Below are positions 62,760 to 64,000 of a stretch of DNA of 64,000 nt, in pieces (the stretch's first letter is position 1; every line of letters begins with the position of its first letter). Under the pieces are notes generated by a model. The model worked only from the letters and a program-made list of their open reading frames with translations, was not told where the DNA came from and did not search any database. Position numbers and translations under genes: made by a program. The stretch is taken from contig NZ_JAJGRC010000001.1 in assembly GCF_020786625.1 (NCBI RefSeq), positions 1,240,001 through 1,304,000 of the forward strand. The letters are read 5' to 3'. The DNA comes from Salinicoccus sp. RF5 (GTDB lineage: Bacteria; Bacillota; Bacilli; Staphylococcales; Salinicoccaceae).

Positions 62760-63782
62760 CTAGTCTGTACTTGGTTGGTGCTTTTCATTCAATTGCGCCT
62801 TCATCTCTCGGAAGGTCACAAATGTCTTCTTCTTCTCATCATACAGGCGGAAGCGGATGGATTCGAGGCTCGACTTCAGAGTGATGGTCGTCGCCTGATG
62901 CAGGGGTGGCGTGCTCTCATGTGCTTTTTCCAGTGAATAGTTGGGCACTCTTGGCGCCAGATGGTGCACATGGTGATAGCCGATGCTGCCTGTCATCCAT
63001 TCGAGCCAGCGGGGCAGCTTGTAGTAGGAGCTGCCGTCCACTGCCGCTTTTACGTAATCCCATTCGGATTCATTTTCAAAATAGGAGTCTTCGAACTGGT
63101 GCTGGACATAGAAGAGCCAGATGCCGAGCATGCCTGCAACGTAGATGATCGGAAGCTGTACGAGCAGCAGTACATGCCAGCCAAGCGTGAAACCGATCAG
63201 ACAGTAGATTGCCACAAGCAGCCCATTGATCAGATAGGTGTTCATGCGTTCCTTCTTCTTGGCGCCTTTGCGGTTGAAACGGTTGTCCAGCAGGAACAGT
63301 GACAATGGTCCAAGGCCGAACATGATGAGCGGATTACGGTAGAGGCGATATTTCAGCCTCTCCCATTTTCCTGCTTCTTCGTATTCTTCGACCGTCATGA
63401 CCCAGATGTCACCGATGCCCCGCTTGTCCAGGTTGCCGCTTGTTGCGTGGTGGATCGAGTGTTCCCGCTTCCATTTTTCATACGCAAAGTGGGTGATGAC
63501 GCCGGTGATGGTGCCGAATATCGTGTTCCACTTCTTGCTCTTGAAGAATGACTGGTGGGCACAGTCGTGGAAGATGATGAACGTCCGGATCATGAAGCCG
63601 GCAGCTCCGATGCTGAACAGCAAACTGAGCCAGAATGAAATGCTCAGTGACTGGTACGCCAGGAACCATAACGCAAAAAATGGAAGAATCGTGTTGAACA
63701 GCTGTGTGATGCTTGTCTTCGTCTGTGACTTGGCGAACGGCATGACATCTTTCCTCAGCTGTGCCTGTTTCTGTTTTGACAT
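62760..63782 (-). CDS. des: Membrane fatty acid desaturase Des
   Basis: Des adds a cis double bond to membrane phospholipid acyl chains using oxygen. The 340 residues contain the three histidine boxes HDCAH, HSIHH and HHVHH, and four membrane segments. The start follows AGAGG. It is the target of DesKR encoded downstream. In cold or rigid membranes it restores fluidity. The palindrome 89 bases upstream is a likely DesR operator. Confidence 0.95.
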   Translation of the reverse strand: MSKQKQAQLRKDVMPFAKSQTKTSITQLFNTILPFFALWFLAYQSLSISFWLSLLFSIGAAGFMIRTFIIFHDCAHQSFFKSKKWNTIFGTITGVITHFAYEKWKREHSIHHATSGNLDKRGIGDIWVMTVEEYEEAGKWERLKYRLYRNPLIMFGLGPLSLFLLDNRFNRKGAKKKERMNTYLINGLLVAIYCLIGFTLGWHVLLLVQLPIIYVAGMLGIWLFYVQHQFEDSYFENESEWDYVKAAVDGSSYYKLPRWLEWMTGSIGYHHVHHLAPRVPNYSLEKAHESTPPLHQATTITLKSSLESIRFRLYDEKKKTFVTFREMKAQLNEKHQPSTD

Positions 63783-63870
63783 GTGGGCAAACCTCTTTCC
63801 TGTAATCTTGTTGGTTTTATTCTAATACATGCCAACAAGCGGGTATAGAGGCAGGTGTCAGCAATAATAC

Positions 63871-63884
63871 ATGACATTTGTCAT
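63871..63884. promoter_or_regulatory. Putative DesR operator upstream of des
   Basis: ATGACA-TT-TGTCAT is a perfect palindrome 89 to 102 bases before the des start codon, with a third half-site-like TGTCA at 63856. NarL-family regulators such as DesR bind inverted repeats at such positions; I do not claim an exact consensus. It also contains the stop codon of the DUF4256 gene. Confidence 0.6.
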
Positions 63885-64000
63885 ATAAGGAGCATGGCCC
63901 GGAACCCCCTGGCACTGTAATAGGATTCCGCACCGTTATGATAGATGAACATCGCGCCATATCGGTAATCCCCAAACAGGGCGCCTCCCCGCTTCCTGAT
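63881..64000 (-). CDS. C-terminal end of a DUF4256 protein (5' end outside window)
   Basis: Thirty-nine residues and the stop are present, entering from the right edge in frame. The sequence RKRGGALFGDYRYGAMFIYH followed by NGAESYYSARGFRA resembles the conserved C-terminus of DUF4256 proteins. The stop TGA falls within the palindrome upstream of des. Function of the family is unknown; the assignment is from memory of a short motif. Confidence 0.6.
   Translation of the reverse strand: MRKRGGALFGDYRYGAMFIYHNGAESYYSARGFRAMLLI

Overview
The window reads as chromosomal DNA of a Gram-positive coccus of the family Staphylococcaceae. Supporting this are the narGHJI-nreABC-narT nitrate block in staphylococcal order, PhoPR, a ScdA-like protein, a LysM-CHAP autolysin with a WalR-type box, perfect or near-perfect SigB, CodY and NreC sites, and strong AGGAGG ribosome sites. 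Base composition is near 50% G+C by eye, higher than Staphylococcus, which suggests a relative such as Salinicoccus; the genus is an inference. There is no tRNA, rRNA, insertion sequence, phage or CRISPR array.

Left third (1-18 kb): anaerobic respiration. A truncated cydD at the edge is followed by nearly the whole molybdenum-cofactor set (moaA, mobA, moaD, moaE, mobB, moeA on the minus strand; moaC on plus; moaB and moeB on minus), then the nitrate transporter narT, a hemerythrin gene, the oxygen/nitrate sensor nreCBA and the nitrate reductase narIJHG. The enzyme, its cofactor pathway, its transporter and its regulator are contiguous. narG and narT carry matching NreC boxes at identical distances from their -10 elements and start codons.

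18-28 kb: phoPR, a cysteine-free ScdA-like hemerythrin protein, a SigB-controlled charged protein, a LOG-family hydrolase, an acetyltransferase, a small acidic protein, a small lipoprotein, and two similar oligopeptide-type binding lipoproteins. 28-32 kb: the matching permease/ATPase operon (oppC-oppB-oppD-oppF order), divergent from the binding proteins, across a 436-base AT-rich region with CodY-like boxes.

32-48 kb: a LysR-MFS-DUF456 unit, a SigB-type SDR, a DUF402 protein, a YtrA-type regulator with its ABC transporter and a perfect 25-bp operator, SDR plus YebC, a Bax-inhibitor-like protein, the LysM-CHAP hydrolase, transporters, a small potassium channel and small membrane or acetyltransferase proteins. 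48-51.4 kb: the queuosine precursor genes queF (behind a preQ1-I riboswitch), queE, queD, queC, with a DsbA-family protein between. 51.5-60.9 kb: signal-less gamma-glutamyltransferase, tRNA hydroxylase TrhO, an AcuI-type reductase, a bile-acid-symporter-family transporter, an O-methyltransferase, an overlooked 53-residue gene, a DHA2 efflux pump, YwbE, an SDR and a YdjM-type membrane protein. 60.9-64 kb: the membrane-fluidity system des-desK-desR, and the end of a DUF4256 gene at the right edge.

No clearly novel multi-gene system stands out. The best leads are the hemerythrin added to the nre operon, the ScdA-like protein that has lost all cysteines, the conserved NreC promoter geometry, and the SigB-driven protein of unknown function.
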